Assembly (NCBI GenBank): GCA_965224535.1
Contig: CBDCZR010000027.1
Span: 372,001-436,000, forward strand
Length of the DNA: 64,000 nucleotides
Direction: 5' to 3'
Origin: JBCDHN01 sp965224535
GTDB taxonomy: Bacteria; Verrucomicrobiota; Verrucomicrobiia; Verrucomicrobiales; DEV007
Of the stretch, positions 8,315-15,249 are shown one piece after another (positions within the stretch are counted from its first letter, which is position 1; each line of letters opens with the position of its first letter). Made by a program: the position numbers and the translations under genes. A model generated the notes under the pieces. The model searched no databases. It was not told the origin of the DNA and saw only the letters and a list, made by a program, of their open reading frames with translations.

Positions 8315-8913
8315 GTTTTAACACACATTCCGGCGATAGTTTTGACTGGTAAGTCACCACCGACCTTGCGTCGGTGGAACGGTGATTGAACTTCCAGAAA
8401 TTCAAAGCAACGCTTCAGCCACCATCGGGCTCGCCCCGAATGGCGCTAACTTAAGCGGGGTTGTCGGCCCCAGCGAGCTTGCTCGTTGGACCGCTAGATT
8501 AATGGCTAGCCCGCCGCCACCTCCTTCTTTGCTCCCCCGTGAGCTCGTCTCACGGGAAGCCAAGATTTGTGGCTGGGGCGCGTCCTGGATGCATCGACCA
8601 CCCAATCTAGGCGTCCAGTCGGACAAGCCGACCGGGGCGCAGATTGTTTTTCGTTTGGTTCTAGCCGCTAATCTACGCATCCAGCCAGGCAAGCTGGCCG
8701 GGGTGCCTAAGTTAGTTAGCGCCATTCGGGCTTGCCCCGGGCTCGCCCCGATGGAGCCCATGATTGCATTCTCACCGTGAGTTCCGCCCTCAATCATCGC
8801 CCCTCCCCGGCAAGCGGGGAGGTGGCGGCCAAAAAAGGGAAACGAATCTGGAAGTCCAATCGTGTCCCCACGGGCACGAGGCCCGGTGGAGGACTTCAGA
8901 CTGGAACTTTTCT
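8315..8913. other. About 600 bp without a gene
   Basis: Holds a terminator-like hairpin (ccaccgac-cttgc-gtcggtgg, near 8357-8377) after the pseudogene and the inverted-repeat element 8424-8752. The remaining 160 bp show nothing recognisable. Confidence 0.6.
8424..8752. mobile_element. About 330-bp inverted-repeat element
   Basis: The left end (8424-8455; atcgggctcgccccgaatgg then cgctaactta) and the right end (8706-8752) are inverted matches, with an extra gc-rich hairpin inserted in the right arm. Internal segments repeat a cagc-gagct / gaccgg-like hairpin pattern. It has no coding capacity and looks like a non-autonomous mobile or REP-cluster element. Confidence 0.55.
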
Positions 8914-9320
8914 TCAGGGCGCCACAGTCAGTCCACACCTCATCAACGCCAGATCACGTTGCCGCTGGTCGAAGCTGCAAAGATCTGAAATCCTTTCTTC
9001 GATCACAATTGCGATGTGGAGGATATCCAAGGTTCCGCTCAAGGTCGGAATTGCAAATTGGGTACTCAATGACTCCGCCCGTGCGAACACTGCTGTCCAA
9101 TTTATCGAGGGTGGCTGGCGATAGAATCCAGTTTGGATATCGGAATCAATCGCGATGAGGACTTGGTCCTTTTCCGATGTGGAAATCTCGCCCCGAGCTT
9201 CTTTGAGGCGAAGGGCTGTCCGCAGTTCGAGTTCCTGAATGGGACCAAGAAAGACAGGGGGCGGGACGGCTAAAATCAATCCCAGAGCAACCTGGGAATC
9301 TAGCTGTCGAAGTAACTCAA
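8914..9320 (-). pseudogene. vapC: PIN-domain (VapC-like) toxin, internal deletion and frameshift
   Basis: A TTG at 9320 overlapping the antitoxin stop starts LSYFDS, the first strand of a PIN ribonuclease with its first catalytic Asp, then hits a stop. The rest is intact in another frame: FLGPIQELELRTALRL with the second acidic residue, LDILHIA with the third, and SFDQRQRDLAL with the fourth, ending AP at 8914. About 15-20 residues that normally link the two parts are missing. VapC toxins cleave RNA; this one cannot be made as a single chain. Confidence 0.8.
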
Positions 9321-9556
9321 AACCGGTCCTCCCGCATTTCATCGAGAATGGACTGGGATGATGGAACAACCCGGTCGCCGTAGATTGCCTTCAGCCGGCC
9401 CTCGAAATCGGGTGGGGTAATGGTTGATTGGATGTTCGCCTCTGATTCTGTCTTGGCTGCGTTCTTCCTCTGAAGCTCCTGGAATTCGTAGGTTTCCTGG
9501 ACAAGTTCTTCCGGTGCTCTTTCAATCTCGGAGATCAGGTTTTCTGCGACACTCAT
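9317..9556 (-). CDS. Antitoxin partner of the PIN toxin
   Basis: A 79-residue protein starting MSVAENLISEIERAPEELVQETYEF, a DUF2281-like antitoxin N-terminus, and ending in a charged tail (ILDEMREDRF) that would bind the toxin. Its stop overlaps the toxin start as TTGA, standard for co-translated pairs. The antitoxin is intact although the toxin is broken, as expected when toxin loss comes first. Confidence 0.75.
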   Translation of the reverse strand: MSVAENLISEIERAPEELVQETYEFQELQRKNAAKTESEANIQSTITPPDFEGRLKAIYGDRVVPSSQSILDEMREDRF

Positions 9557-10046
9557 GCCTACAGAATAGGCCCAGACGCAGATTGGGCAACTCGCACAAA
9601 ACCAATTTGGGAGGGAACTTCAGAAAACTTAAACTTAAATTCTAATCTTGCTCTTATTTATGGTTGATAGAACACCTCCTAAATTCACCTGCGTTTGGTG
9701 AATTTGTACTGGTTCAGCGTGAATCGGACAATCGAGAGTCCGAGTTAAGAGAATCTTCGGTGGTTAGTTTTGGTTGAACCATCTGACTCGCCGAGAGGCG
9801 TTGCCCCGTCAAGCACGCATTCTGTCCAGAGCAATTTCCGGGCTCCGTGCACGGGCTGCGCATGAGTTTTTTGAGGCATGGGAGGCTCCCTCTAGTTGTC
9901 CTCTCCTCGGTTTGATGCCATGTTCGCTTACCCGGTGAAACGGACGAGGGCGCTGCTGGAGAGCAACCTTCCGAGGGATAATCGGGCGAGGCGACCGACG
10001 GTTGCCCCTGGTCGGCGGGCACGTGCTCGCTGACCTTTTCCTTTTC
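9557..10046. other. Antitoxin upstream region and 3' tail of the IS3 element
   Basis: 9557-9698 is the upstream region of the antitoxin gene. 9699-10046 lies inside the IS3 element between its left inverted repeat and the transposase stop. This 350-bp tail is long for IS3; it shows no supported gene. Confidence 0.55.
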
Positions 10047-11042
10047 TCAGGCCGCTTGAGCCAACTCACCCATTTTCGCAAACTCGGCCATCCGATTCTT
10101 GCGCGCGGTCGCCAACTTCACCTTGCGTTCGGCGAAAATCGCCTTGTGATGGCCCGCCAACCGGTCGTACGGCGTGATGTAGCCGATCGCTCCGTGCAGG
10201 CGCTCGCTGTTGTAAGCATGCACAAAATCGCCCACCACTCGATTGGCATCTTCCTGGCTCTGCGGCGAGGTTGGGCGAACACACTCCTCCTTCAGGTTGC
10301 GATGCCAGCGTTCGATCTTGCCGTTGGACTGTGGATAGTAGGGCGAGGTCCTCACATGCGTCATTTCGCATAGGCGCACGAATTCTTTGAACTCCTTGGC
10401 CACAAATTGAGGGCCGTTATCACTAATGATTCGCGGCTTGGCTTTTGGGTATTGTTCCCGCGCTTGTTGTAATACAATTTCGGCGTCGGCCTCGCTCATT
10501 GTTTCGCCGATGTTCCAGCTCAAAATCGCCCGGCTGCAGCCGTCCAACACACTGACCAGGAAGTAGAACGTGCCTGCCAGTTTAAGGTAAGCAAAGTCGG
10601 TGTGCCAGTGATCGTGCGGCTCCAGGGGCTGATCGAAACCACTACCTTTCTTGCTCGCCTTAAAGCCGCGGACGCGCATTATGCCTGCCGCTTTGAGCAC
10701 GCGATAGACGCTGGATGGACTAACGGCGACGATGTCCGCATCCAGCATCATGTAGCTCAGGCGACGGTAGCCTTCGCCGGGATGTTGGCCGGCGTAATCG
10801 ATAATGGCCTGCTTTTCCCAACTAAGCAGCCAATGTTTGCGGGGGATCGTTGAGTTATGATAGTTGGGCAGGCCACGGCGCTCTTTCCAATCATAATACC
10901 GGGAACGAGTGATGCCGCACCAGCGGACGAGCCGGCTCACGCTCAACTCGGCCCGCTGGTGCCAATGCCCGATGAAGTCGACAATTTCATCGCGCAGCTT
11001 CGGGGCGACCCAGCCGGTGTTCAGCGATCCCCAGAGAGCTTT
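10047..11042 (-). CDS. IS3 transposase OrfB (DDE integrase domain), read by -1 frameshift
   Basis: The frame continues from the A6G site through KALWGSLNTGWVAPKLRDE into an rve-type DDE domain: HTDFAYLK (first D), IISDNGPQF (second D), NGKIERWHRNLKEE (E, with the K/R seven residues later). It is produced as an OrfAB fusion, the active transposase. The region after the stop at 10047 belongs to the element. An internal start at 10946 (SVSRLVRWCGIT) could yield OrfB alone. Confidence 0.92.
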   Translation of the reverse strand, partial: KALWGSLNTGWVAPKLRDEIVDFIGHWHQRAELSVSRLVRWCGITRSRYYDWKERRGLPNYHNSTIPRKHWLLSWEKQAIIDYAGQHPGEGYRRLSYMMLDADIVAVSPSSVYRVLKAAGIMRVRGFKASKKGSGFDQPLEPHDHWHTDFAYLKLAGTFYFLVSVLDGCSRAILSWNIGETMSEADAEIVLQQAREQYPKAKPRIISDNGPQFVAKEFKEFVRLCEMTHVRTSPYYPQSNGKIERWHRNLKEECVRPTSPQSQEDANRVVGDFVHAYNSERLHGAIGYITPYDRLAGHHKAIFAERKVKLATARKNRMAEFAKMGELAQAA

Positions 11043-11335
11043 TTTGCCTCGATGAGCGCTTCGACGGCTTCGCTCAAAACCTCGTTTTTCTTGGCGAGCT
11101 TGGCTTCGAGTTGCTCGATTCTGGCTTTTTGGGCATCAATGCCACGTTTGTTCCCGACCGGGGCGAAGGCGACGCTGCCTTTCTCAAAGAACTGGTTCTG
11201 CCAGGTGTAAAACTGGGAGGGCGCGATGCCGTGTTCGGCGCAGACTTCGGAGATCGGTTTCTTTTCGAGGAGGTGAAGGCGCAGGATTCGGACTTTGTCT
11301 TCGGGGCTGTATCGTTTACGCTTTTGTTTGGACAT
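11021..11335 (-). CDS. IS3 transposase OrfA (HTH)
   Basis: A 104-residue OrfA: helix-turn-helix (SPEDKVRILRLHLLEKKPISEVCAEHGI) that binds the element ends, then a leucine-zipper-like coil (ARIEQLEAKLAKKNEVLSEAVEALIE). It ends KKLSGDR. The last codons overlap the canonical A AAA AAG slippery heptamer. Confidence 0.92.
   Translation of the reverse strand: MSKQKRKRYSPEDKVRILRLHLLEKKPISEVCAEHGIAPSQFYTWQNQFFEKGSVAFAPVGNKRGIDAQKARIEQLEAKLAKKNEVLSEAVEALIEAKKLSGDR
11039..11045 (-). promoter_or_regulatory. Programmed -1 frameshift site (A AAA AAG)
   Basis: On the minus strand the heptamer lies in the correct phase of orfA (GCA AAA AAG), and slipping back one base enters the orfB frame at GCT CTC TGG. 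This is the standard IS3 mechanism for making OrfAB. Confidence 0.88.
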
Positions 11336-11638
11336 GTGGATGGTTTGGATGTCCGGAGCATTCCCTTAATTCAAAGCGGCTGTTGTCCGATTCCGACTGA
11401 AGCAGGACAAATTCACCTCACTCAAAATTGAAAATACCCACCAAGCTGCTCACAGCCATGAACCCTCTAAATTAACCAAGTTCTAATTCCCGTTAGCCCG
11501 GTGTTGTAGTTCCGCAGGATTTTGTCTGCCAGTGAATTGCGGCGACCGAAGCATTTCCGCTGCGATTTGGTGTTCGTTGCCGGAATCCGCCGCGCCGCGC
11601 GCGTTTTGCAAATCGTGTCATCCATGCTTTTGTTCCGC
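11336..11638. other. IS3 right end, repeat B copy 2 and leader of the lyase-like gene
   Basis: 11375-11415 is the right inverted repeat of the IS3 element. 11417-11475 is repeat B. The remaining 160 bp precede the gene at 11639 and should hold its promoter; no clear -35/-10 pair is seen. Confidence 0.5.
11417..11475 (+). repeat. Dispersed repeat B, copy 2
   Basis: Starts directly outside the IS3 right end and matches 7522-7584 in the same orientation. Confidence 0.65.
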
Positions 11639-12604
11639 ATGAAGAGGCTCAATTGCTCTCGTAAACCTTGTTCTTTTCGACGGTTGGCCGCCGCGGGCGT
11701 TTTTTTCCTGCTGGTCTTTTCCGGCCAGGCAAGCGAGGAATCCCTTCCCGAAGGAACGGGAATCGCCTCGAAATCGCGTCACGATGGCGGCATTATCGAA
11801 TCTCCCGCGGTGATCTTTGCCGACGACTTCGAGGACGAAGGAACCCTTGAAAAACGGTGGAACCAGAAGTGGTCCAACGGCGGAATCATCGAGTTGACCG
11901 ATTCTGCGGATCAGGCGCATCGCGGCAAGCGGTCGCTGCGCGCCACCCTGTCGCGGCCGGGCGATCAATCGTGTTCGGTGGGAATCCGCAAGTTCCTCGA
12001 AAAGGGGCATGACAGGCTGTTTTTTCGTTACTATGCCAAATACTCCCGCGAGACCGATCTCTATCACGGCAGCACCCACAATGCCGGAAGCATCGCCGCC
12101 CGCCTGCCAGGCGAGTTGGATCAGAGTTATGCCGGCGTTTTCCCCGACGGCAAAAATCTCTATTCCATCGTGCTCGACACCTGGCGATCCAAAGCGGAGA
12201 CGCCTTCGCCAGGACCGATCGTGTTCTATTGTTATCACATGGATCAGGGTCACCAGTGGGGCGATCATTTTTTCCCCAGCGGCAAGGTGATGCCGGGCGG
12301 CCGCGATTTGTTCGGCGATTCCTTCGTGCCGCGCGAAGACTTCGTCCCCGAACAGGGGCGCTGGTATTGCTACGAAATGATGATTCGCGGCAATACCCCG
12401 GGCAAACGCAATGGCCGGGCCGCGTTTTGGGTCGATGGGAAATTGACCGGCGATTTTCCCAATCTACGCTTTCGCGAAGTCGCCCATCTCAAACCAAACC
12501 GCATCGGCTTCGGTCTCTACACCGCCAACAAAAAAGTCACCCGTGATGTGACGATGTGGTTCGATGACGTGGTAGTGGCCACCGAATACATCGGACCGAG
12601 TTGA
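11639..12604 (+). CDS. Secreted polysaccharide-lyase-like protein
   Basis: The chosen ATG (11639) gives a basic N-terminus and hydrophobic signal peptide (AAAGVFFLLVFSGQASEE); an earlier start would add about 39 residues before it. The mature part (about 290 residues) reads like a concanavalin-type jelly-roll of the heparin/alginate lyase class: FADDFEDEGTLEKRW near the start, FFRYYAKYSRETDLYHG and MWFDDVVVATEYIG at the end. It may act on polysaccharide outside the cytoplasm. The fold is inferred; no catalytic residues were assigned. Confidence 0.65.
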   Translation: MKRLNCSRKPCSFRRLAAAGVFFLLVFSGQASEESLPEGTGIASKSRHDGGIIESPAVIFADDFEDEGTLEKRWNQKWSNGGIIELTDSADQAHRGKRSLRATLSRPGDQSCSVGIRKFLEKGHDRLFFRYYAKYSRETDLYHGSTHNAGSIAARLPGELDQSYAGVFPDGKNLYSIVLDTWRSKAETPSPGPIVFYCYHMDQGHQWGDHFFPSGKVMPGGRDLFGDSFVPREDFVPEQGRWYCYEMMIRGNTPGKRNGRAAFWVDGKLTGDFPNLRFREVAHLKPNRIGFGLYTANKKVTRDVTMWFDDVVVATEYIGPS

Positions 12605-12888
12605 AGGGGACCTCGAAAAACCTGGCAACGGATAATCGGAATGAATTTTGGCAAAAAAGTGCGGCTTCGCCGGAGAGGGAGAAAAAGCCGTCCCTTTGGG
12701 CTGCAAATCCAAGGCCACCGTCGCGTAGCGACCGTTCATTCTGATGCTTAGGAGTGTCCAGCTTGAACGGTCTACGCGACGAGGGGCTGATGACACATCC
12801 TTTCCGGGGGCTAAAATGCGGCTAAAGCGCCCCGGCTATCATCAGCGGTCCCTACGGGACGTTACCTGACAACCACTACACCGTTACA

Positions 12889-12923
12889 CCGTGAAATTTG
12901 ACTTCCCAGGTCAAATTTCACGG
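12889..12923. terminator. Perfect 14-bp stem hairpin
   Basis: Arms ccgtgaaatttgac (12889-12902) and gtcaaatttcacgg (12910-12923) enclose a 7-base loop. No T-run follows, so it could be a factor-assisted terminator, an operator or a REP-like unit. It lies between convergent genes. Confidence 0.55.
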
Positions 12924-13012
12924 AACGGGTAAAAGGTGGGAAGGTGAAAGGTAAAAAGTAAGAAGCCTCCCCGGACCGGACTTTCCCACCTTTTACCTTC
13001 CCACTTTTAACG
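12924..13012. repeat. Low-complexity inverted block
   Basis: The left half repeats aaggtg/ggtaaaa words and the right half (actttcccaccttttacctt) is its approximate inverse. It is of the short-word repeat type seen elsewhere in the window. Confidence 0.5.
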
Positions 13013-13037
13013 GTAGGAGGCGGAGCCTCGCCACCTG

Positions 13038-13318
13038 TTAGCCCCCTCCGTAAAACCGAGCCACAGCCTCGGCTGGCCTCTCGAGGGTGCCGTTGGGCAT
13101 ACGAATCCCTTCGAAGACGACCGCTTTGCCGCTATCCATATCTTTCCACGCCAAGCCTTGATGCGGGCTCCTTCTCGAAAAACGGCGTAGACTCCGACTT
13201 CGATTTCGAGCATTCCCTTGGATGGATGCGTAAACTCGACGGAAACGCAGCCCACAAACATGCACTCCTTGCCATTGAGTTGGCTACGCACGTCAAATTT
13301 GGTGTATTCCCAATTCAT
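13038..13318 (-). pseudogene. Hypothetical gene with a 5-bp frameshift
   Basis: From the ATG at 13318 the frame reads MNWEYTKFDVRSQLNGKE...VGVYAVFREGARIKAW, then moves to another frame that reads KDMDSGKAVVFEGIRMPNGTLERPAEAVARFYGGG to 13038. Removing five bases in the tggcgtgg stretch (near 13145-13152) joins the two parts. The family is not recognised. Confidence 0.55.
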
Positions 13319-13393
13319 ACCTTGTTGGGGCAAATGCGCCGACCATGACTGCTCTCATTTTGGAAGCAAGAGTTTTATCCGAGAAAATGCGCG

Positions 13394-13672
13394 GTGCGAA
13401 AACCGCTCCAACAGGCCTATCGCCGGTGTCTTGCCGATCACATCAAATTGCTTCGCGAAAAGGCAGGCATGACGCAACGGGATCTGGCAAAAGCATTGGG
13501 GCGCGAGCACGGAATGGTTGCCAGAATTGAATTGAGCGAACGCCGTTTGGATTTGGGTGAGTGTTATGAACTTTTCAAAGTGTTAGGCGTGGATCCGATC
13601 AAAGAGCTACCGAAAGTCCTGAGAAAATTCGCTGCGCTAGACGCTGAAATCGAATCTGAATCCGGTTCCTAA
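13394..13672 (+). CDS. XRE-family regulator 1
   Basis: A 92-residue protein starting at GTG. It is a single helix-turn-helix of the Cro/CI (XRE) type: LADHIKLLREKAGMTQRDLAKALGREHGMVARIELSERR, with an acidic tail (ALDAEIESESGS). It is the first of five similar small genes in one direction over 1.6 kb. It most resembles regulator 2 by eye. No effector domain is present, so it may act as a transcriptional repressor or as the antitoxin half of a lost pair. No palindrome was seen ahead of it. Confidence 0.85.
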   Translation: MRKPLQQAYRRCLADHIKLLREKAGMTQRDLAKALGREHGMVARIELSERRLDLGECYELFKVLGVDPIKELPKVLRKFAALDAEIESESGS

Positions 13673-13697
13673 CATGGTTTAAATATCCCGATATAGG

Positions 13698-13716
13698 TTA
13701 TCCCAAAATGGGTTAA
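13698..13716 (+). promoter_or_regulatory. Candidate operator of regulator 2
   Basis: Imperfect palindrome ttatccca-aaa-tgggttaa, one mismatch, 27 bp before the ATG at 13744. Confidence 0.5.
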
Positions 13717-13743
13717 TTTAATTCGGTGTCAAGTTTGGCGGCG

Positions 13744-13983
13744 ATGGAATATTCGCCCCGACACGACCGCTTCCGGGCCCTTCTTCGCTCCGTACGCGAA
13801 GAAGCCGGCCTCACGCAGGCACAACTGGCGGAAAAGCTGGACAAACCGCAGAGTTTCATCTCGAAGTCCGAACTTGGCGAACGGCGAATTGATTTTTTGG
13901 AAACTCTTGATTTTTGCGAGGCTTGTGGCGTTGACATTTCCGAGTTTCTTCGGCGCTTGGAGATGGAGACGAATGTTCGGTAA
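13744..13983 (+). CDS. XRE-family regulator 2
   Basis: A 79-residue protein; the ATG at 13744 is preferred over an in-frame GTG at 13726 because it leaves the upstream palindrome clear. HTH: FRALLRSVREEAGLTQAQLAEKLDKPQSFISKSELGERR. The terminal part (FLRRLEMETNVR) is short. Single-domain DNA-binding protein. Its closest visible relative is regulator 1. Confidence 0.85.
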   Translation: MEYSPRHDRFRALLRSVREEAGLTQAQLAEKLDKPQSFISKSELGERRIDFLETLDFCEACGVDISEFLRRLEMETNVR

Positions 13984-14042
13984 CCTGGGAGAAGGCAAAG
14001 GTGGTGGCGCTTCGTCATTTTCTGCACAGAACTTCACGGGTC

Positions 14043-14060
14043 ATGTTGATATGTCAACAT
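14043..14060 (+). promoter_or_regulatory. Candidate operator of regulator 3
   Basis: Palindrome atgttga-tatg-tcaacat with perfect 7-bp arms, 34 bp before the GTG at 14095. Confidence 0.55.
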
Positions 14061-14094
14061 ACCTTTCGGTTTATTTTGAGGTTTAGAATCGCTC

Positions 14095-14352
14095 GTGTCG
14101 GACGAGCAAGTAGACGAAATCAACCGCAGATTGAGCGAGCTTCTTTCGCGTGCACGAGAGGAGAAAGGGGTTTCAAAACGCACACTAGCCAAGGAATCGG
14201 GACTCAATCGGGCTACGATTTTGTTTATCGAAATGCCGGAGCAAAATCCCACCATCAAAACGCTGTTGCGCTATAGCTTGGCGCTTGGGGTGGATCTGGG
14301 AGCAATGATCCAGTCTTCCATGAAAAAAATTGAAGATGGCGACTCTGATTGA
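14095..14352 (+). CDS. XRE-family regulator 3
   Basis: An 85-residue protein from GTG. HTH: LSELLSRAREEKGVSKRTLAKESGLNRATILFIEMPEQNPTIKT, followed by the LLRYSLALGVDLGAMI helix pair and an acidic tail. The helix arrangement (ATILFIE...NPTIKTL...ALGVDL) is shared with regulators 4 and 5, which suggests tandem duplication and divergence. Confidence 0.85.
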   Translation: MSDEQVDEINRRLSELLSRAREEKGVSKRTLAKESGLNRATILFIEMPEQNPTIKTLLRYSLALGVDLGAMIQSSMKKIEDGDSD

Positions 14353-14370
14353 TGCGGGTCCCAACGAATT

Positions 14371-14396
14371 ACGGCACACTAGGCTGGATGTGCCGT
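14371..14396 (+). promoter_or_regulatory. Candidate operator of regulator 4
   Basis: Inverted repeat acggcaca-10 bp-tgtgccgt with perfect 8-bp arms, 25 bp before the TTG at 14422. Confidence 0.55.
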
Positions 14397-14421
14397 CGAA
14401 ACGACCCGAACAAGTGAGCGG

Positions 14422-14658
14422 TTGATTAGCAAGTCGGAAAAATTCTCTCGAAAGGTGGTCGCCAAGCTGAAAAAAGCGCGCACCGATCGAGGTTGGTCGC
14501 AGGAGCGTTTGGCCCAAAAGGCCGGCGTGAGTCGAACCGGCATAACCATGATAGAAGGGGAAAAGAGGCATCCAACTTTGATGTTTTGCCATGCATTGGC
14601 TACTGCGCTCGAACTGGATCTTTCGGATGTGATCCGCCAGACCGAGCAGGATGGTTGA
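14422..14658 (+). CDS. XRE-family regulator 4
   Basis: A 78-residue protein from TTG. HTH: VVAKLKKARTDRGWSQERLAQKAGVSRTGITMIEGEKRHPTL, then CHALATALELDLSDVI. It has no extra domain. It lies 69 bp after regulator 3 with its own palindrome in between, so it is probably transcribed and autoregulated separately. Confidence 0.85.
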   Translation: MISKSEKFSRKVVAKLKKARTDRGWSQERLAQKAGVSRTGITMIEGEKRHPTLMFCHALATALELDLSDVIRQTEQDG

Positions 14659-14700
14659 AGGTTCGTTTGGGGGTTTCACATTCATCACTGAGATTGGCGG

Positions 14701-14722
14701 AGTATGGACTATAGTCCATACT
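14701..14722 (+). promoter_or_regulatory. Candidate operator of regulator 5, perfect 22-bp palindrome
   Basis: Arms agtatggacta and tagtccatact without spacer, 33 bp before the GTG at 14756. Confidence 0.65.
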
Positions 14723-14755
14723 GTGTAAAGTCAGATCCGCGCTCTTGTTGAATTC

Positions 14756-15025
14756 GTGTCCGATCCCAAGCGCGCAGAAACAGTCGTCTCCGGGGTGGTC
14801 GAAAGCCTTCAGGAGGCTCGGCTGGAAATCGGCATGTCAAAGAATCGGCTCGCCAAGCTGGCCGGAGTCGATCCCAAGACCGTGGCATTTGTTGAAAACG
14901 GGGAGCGGAGTCCAACGCTCTACACATTAGTCTTGCTCGCGGATGCACTCGACGCGGATTTGGGAAGTGTGATTGATGAAGCTCTAGATCGTGCGGAATC
15001 AACTTCAGATGATGGTGGAAGCTAA
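14756..15025 (+). CDS. XRE-family regulator 5
   Basis: An 89-residue protein from GTG. HTH: VVESLQEARLEIGMSKNRLAKLAGVDPKTVAFVENGERSPTL, then LVLLADALDADLGSVI and a serine/aspartate-rich tail. Closest by eye to regulators 3 and 4. It lies 224 bp ahead of the PQQ-propeller operon and could control it, but the palindrome points to autoregulation first. Confidence 0.85.
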   Translation: MSDPKRAETVVSGVVESLQEARLEIGMSKNRLAKLAGVDPKTVAFVENGERSPTLYTLVLLADALDADLGSVIDEALDRAESTSDDGGS

Positions 15026-15249
15026 AGAGGGCTTCGTATGGTCGAGCGGTAGGCTGGCGTAGAAATTGGAATGGGAAATATGGGAAATCGCACCCCTCCG
15101 CGGTGCGCGCCGTATTGGCGCCGTTTTCGATTGGTGCCTTGAAACATGGCGGGAATCGCGATTCCTCGCTGAAGTTCGCCTCCGACTCGACTGCTCGCCA
15201 GTCCTGCATTTTCCGCGAAAGATTCCAGTCGCCCGGTAGGAAGGTGGGT

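Larger units (their letters stand above)
9699..11415 (-). mobile_element. IS3-family insertion sequence, 1.7 kb
   Basis: Inverted ends match over about 33 bp: tgaatttgtactggttcag at 9699 and the complement of the sequence ending at 11415, both running into gaatcggacaa. The element carries orfA and orfB on the minus strand with a slippery site between them. No short target duplication is obvious; the bases outside the ends even continue the inverted match (ggtgaatt/aattcacc). The element appears intact and possibly active. Confidence 0.8.
12605..13037. other. Repeat-rich intergenic stretch
   Basis: Contains a strong hairpin (12889-12923) and a low-complexity inverted block built on ggtgaaaggt/ggtaaaa words (12924-13012). 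12640-12860 has gc-rich sequence with gcgacgg/cgacgagg-like inverted words but no gene. Confidence 0.55.

Noticed and set aside
9714..10022. Minus-strand frame in the IS3 tail
   Set aside because: Ser/Pro/Arg-rich with no domain and no ribosome site; composition fits non-coding DNA.
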